Positions 61,588 to 64,000 of a stretch of 64,000 bases of DNA are shown in pieces. Origin of the DNA: an uncultured Acetatifactor sp. GTDB lineage: Bacteria > Bacillota > Clostridia > Lachnospirales > Lachnospiraceae. Each line of letters begins with the position of its first letter. Position 1 is the first letter of the stretch. The notes under the pieces were generated by a model. It saw only the letters and a program-made list of their open reading frames with translations, searched no databases and was not told where the DNA came from. The translations under genes were made by a program, and so were the position numbers. The DNA lies in NCBI GenBank assembly GCA_910588225.1, contig CAJUQT010000001.1, forward strand, positions 95,242 to 159,241, given 5' to 3'.

Positions 61588-63798
61588 ATGAAAGTATTCC
61601 GCTTCTTCAGACATTCCCATACCTACAGGCGGATGTTTTTACATACCTATGCGCAATATGCAGCAGCTTCCCTGTTGGTCCTTCTGGCGGCGGGTCTTTT
61701 CCTTTTTTATCAGGATTCCCACACTGTCAGGAATAATACTCTGCAGGCGGCAGCCAATCTGGCTTATTATGCGGATGACCGGCTGTCTGCCTGTCAGAAG
61801 CTTTCCGCTAATGTAGGTCAGAGCGGCCGCCTTCTGAATCTTTATTCCAATTCTGCCACAGACCTTGATTTTTCCCTGTTAGATTCCACCATGCTTTTTG
61901 CCGCCCAGCACGATCTGGTGTCCGCCAAAGCACTGAATCGTTTTGTGGCAACCCTGGGCGTCTATCTCTACAACAAGCAGTATGTGGTATCTGATTATGG
62001 TACTCTTACCCTGGAAAGCTTCTATCAGAGTATCTTCAACATGAGTCCGAGCGTTTTCTCAGAATATCTGCGGCCTCTGGGCTACGGAAGCTTTCTCTTT
62101 GTTCCCAGAGGTGCTGTGGAAGAAACACGCACGCCGCAGCATCCCCTGGTGGTTCTCTCTGTCATTGACGGCAACAGCACCCGTTACGGCAATCTCTTCA
62201 TTTTTCTGGATGAGAAACAGTTGCAGGAAGATATAGAACAGCTGCTGCACAATGATGACATGGAGTATTACCTTTTTGATGGAAAAGGACAACTGATTGT
62301 AAGCAACAACAATATAGAGCCTGAGAATTCTTCTCACATTCTCTCCCGCCTGGAAACAAATGATAATTATCAGAGCAGTATCGGCAAACACTCCGGCTGG
62401 AAAGGCTTCGCAGGTTATTCTGAAATATATCTGGAACAGCGTCTTCACAACCGGCTTCGAATCCTGGCAGGAATCTGTCTTTTTCTGCTGCTTTTAGGTC
62501 TTCCTCTGGCACATACCATCTGTCGCAGGAATTATGCTCCCATCAGAGAGCTGGCACACATTGTCAGTTCTCCAGAAGAAAATGCCAGCGGCAGAGATAT
62601 CGAATATGAGGTATTAAAATCCATTATCACCTCCATTTTCCAGGACAAATCCCTGCTGGAAGAGCAGCTGCTGATTTATAGGCCTCTGCTGGTCAACAGT
62701 ATGCTTCTGGAGCTGCTGGAGGGAACACAGCCCAAAACGGAGGTTCTTCCCGGCTTAAAAAAGCTGGGCATTGAGTTCCCTTTTTCCAGCCATGTATGCT
62801 GCTGTGTCCTCACATCCTGCGCCACACAGGATTTTCTCGTGAATCTGGCCCTGGCGGTTCGGACGGAAAATACAGGCTGTCTCTATGTGGCTTTCCGGAA
62901 ACATTTCGGCATTTTTCTCATCAATGGTCCTTCCCGGGAAGTCTGTGAAAATGCCTGCGGCAGACTTCTGGAATTGCTGGCGGAAGTCAATCCGGATGCC
63001 CTTCTGGGTATCGGCGATGTGGCAGACTCACCAGAACAGCTGGGCAGCACCTGCCAGCAGTCCAGAAGTGCGCTGGAATATCTGCCCCTGGATTCTCTCA
63101 GCAGAGGAGTCTTCTGGAGTCAGATCCGACAGTCCGGTATCCTGAACCTGACGCTTCCCGCCTGCCTTGTTTCTCTCCCTGTCTCCTTCGGCACCGGTCA
63201 GTACACAGAGGCCCGGAACAGTCTGAATCAGTATTTCCAGGCTGTCTGCCGCTGCGGACTGGTGAAAAAGGAACATCTGCTTTACGCAAAAGAGCAGCTG
63301 CTTGCCGCCATGGCAAAAGCAGAAATAGGGCAGAATCTGCATTTCAACCCTGCTCCCCTGAATGCATGGACGCCGGAGCAGCCCTGCGCTCTGGAAAGCC
63401 TTAAAGAATTGGCGGCTCTGGCCTGCGACAAGCTGGAACAGGCCACGCAGGAGTCCCGGGAACAGCAGCTCCAGAATTCCGCGCAGAATTTGATTGACTA
63501 TCTGCAGCTTCACCTGCATGACGAAGATCTCTCCCTGAGCAAGCTTTCAAACGCCTTCCAGCTCTCCGAGAGCAGTATAAGCCGCAGAATCAAACAGATT
63601 ACCGATTATAATTTCCTGGATTATGTGAACAGAAAAAGAATAGAATATGCCTGCGGCCTTCTCGCTGAGACAGACATGTCTGTCAACGACATTTCAAAAG
63701 CCGCAGGGTATGAAAATGATATTACATTCCGCAGATTGTTCAAAAAATACATGGGCATTACGCCCGGGGATTATCGGAGACAGGAGGGGAAGGCATAA
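61588..63798 (+). CDS. Membrane-anchored AraC-family regulator (YesN/YesM-like)
   Basis: 736 residues. Membrane helix 1 (about 20-42, YAAASLLVLLAAGLFLFYQ) and helix 2 (about 291-312, RILAGICLFLLLLGLPLAHT) bracket an extracytoplasmic sensor domain. A cytoplasmic linker follows, and the C-terminal two helix-turn-helix AraC domain has LSKLSNAFQLSESSISRRIK and VNDISKAAGYENDITFRRLF, ending GITPGDYR. Proteins of this architecture activate neighbouring LplABC-type operons. The ATG at 61588 has AAGGAGG six bases upstream. Confidence 0.92.
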   Translation: MKVFRFFRHSHTYRRMFLHTYAQYAAASLLVLLAAGLFLFYQDSHTVRNNTLQAAANLAYYADDRLSACQKLSANVGQSGRLLNLYSNSATDLDFSLLDSTMLFAAQHDLVSAKALNRFVATLGVYLYNKQYVVSDYGTLTLESFYQSIFNMSPSVFSEYLRPLGYGSFLFVPRGAVEETRTPQHPLVVLSVIDGNSTRYGNLFIFLDEKQLQEDIEQLLHNDDMEYYLFDGKGQLIVSNNNIEPENSSHILSRLETNDNYQSSIGKHSGWKGFAGYSEIYLEQRLHNRLRILAGICLFLLLLGLPLAHTICRRNYAPIRELAHIVSSPEENASGRDIEYEVLKSIITSIFQDKSLLEEQLLIYRPLLVNSMLLELLEGTQPKTEVLPGLKKLGIEFPFSSHVCCCVLTSCATQDFLVNLALAVRTENTGCLYVAFRKHFGIFLINGPSREVCENACGRLLELLAEVNPDALLGIGDVADSPEQLGSTCQQSRSALEYLPLDSLSRGVFWSQIRQSGILNLTLPACLVSLPVSFGTGQYTEARNSLNQYFQAVCRCGLVKKEHLLYAKEQLLAAMAKAEIGQNLHFNPAPLNAWTPEQPCALESLKELAALACDKLEQATQESREQQLQNSAQNLIDYLQLHLHDEDLSLSKLSNAFQLSESSISRRIKQITDYNFLDYVNRKRIEYACGLLAETDMSVNDISKAAGYENDITFRRLFKKYMGITPGDYRRQEGKA

Positions 63799-63864
63799 CG
63801 CCCTCCTTTCCGTCATGCACAAAATGTGCCCAGTTCACGCCAGGACGCATAAAGCAAAAGCTCT

Positions 63865-63984
63865 GATTACGTCCGTTTTCTGAAAATATTGGACGAGAAA
63901 TACCCTGCCGGTGATAAAATACGCCTCATTCTTGATTTTCTTGGTGCATACTTCACCGTAAGTACCTCCCATCTGAATTTTTGA
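63865..63984 (+). pseudogene. Possible IS630-type transposase fragment
   Basis: Reading from 63865 gives DYVRFLKILDEKYPAGDKIR then LILDFLGAYFTVSTSHLNF and a stop. This resembles the IS630/DDE_3 segment that precedes the second catalytic Asp (I-x-L-I-L-D). In-frame stops lie just upstream and downstream, so it is a remnant. Confidence is limited by its shortness. Confidence 0.4.
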
Positions 63985-64000
63985 AAATGTAAAAATCCAG

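Noticed and set aside
1..64000. CRISPR arrays, tRNA or rRNA genes, complete insertion sequences
   Set aside because: No regularly spaced repeats, cloverleaf-like sequences or full transposase genes were seen on reading the window.

Overview
The window reads as the chromosome of a motile, low-to-mid GC gut Firmicute, most likely a Lachnospiraceae (Clostridium cluster XIVa). The grounds are a monoderm late-flagellar operon with csrA-fliW, flagellins with the D0/D1 sequence typical of gut Lachnospiraceae, an LplABC-type sugar importer with a membrane-bound AraC regulator, and sigma-D (sigma-28) promoters of TAAA-N16-CCGATATA type. Nearly everything from 154 to 60371 lies on the minus strand; only nagB and the AraC-type regulator at the right end are on plus. 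I see no tRNA, rRNA, CRISPR array or complete insertion sequence.

Region 1 (154-26044) is a large glycan island beside the flagellin genes and is best read as a flagellin glycosylation locus. Its distal 13.5 kb (licD, a CTP-type nucleotidyltransferase, pdxA-like, radical SAM, TupA-type ATP-grasp, GT32, a soluble alkaline-phosphatase-fold enzyme, an APS-kinase/methyltransferase fusion, GT2, GT11, a methyltransferase and a further glycosyltransferase) looks like one transcription unit behind a near-consensus sigma-D promoter at 13913-13940. Its proximal part (GT2, GT11, CDP-glycerol-type transferase with a propeller-like tail, nucleotidyltransferase-oxidoreductase fusion) ends in a strong terminator at 18253-18287. 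A GDPD and two degenerate-looking AAA ATPases lie between. The first 9 kb are visibly more AT-rich. There, six of seven enzymes from unrelated folds carry the same kind of about 90-residue Rossmann-like appendage, the most unusual signal in the window.

Region 2 (26166-35337) holds an Uma2-type gene and four flagellin genes. Three encode identical 439-residue proteins and the fourth is a divergent paralogue. Each has its own sigma-D promoter, a leader hairpin presenting GGA in its loop (a candidate CsrA site) and a terminator. Between copies 1 and 2 is a small-ORF cassette damaged by two single-base frameshifts. Between copies 3 and 4 is a 43-codon flagellin remnant with its centre deleted and its start codon changed.

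Region 3 (35484-46559) is the late flagellar operon flgM-flgN-flgK2-flgK-flgL-fliW-csrA-flaG-fliD-fliS-chaperone. It contains two FlgK paralogues and an over-long FlgL. CsrA and FliW encoded here are the expected partners of the leader hairpins in Region 2.

Region 4 (46655-49805) is a short housekeeping run: a variant ThyX, a PD-(D/E)XK-like protein with a zinc ribbon, thiamine pyrophosphokinase and a GNAT acetyltransferase, behind a sigma-A promoter set inside an inverted repeat.

Region 5 (49894-63798) is an amino-sugar utilisation locus: nagA, an MFS carrier, two Gfo/Idh/MocA oxidoreductases, an alpha/beta hydrolase, two LplBC-type permeases and a lipoprotein binding protein, with nagB and the membrane-anchored AraC regulator divergent. 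It probably imports and trims an N-acetylated amino-sugar-containing glycan. A probable IS630-type transposase remnant lies at the right edge.
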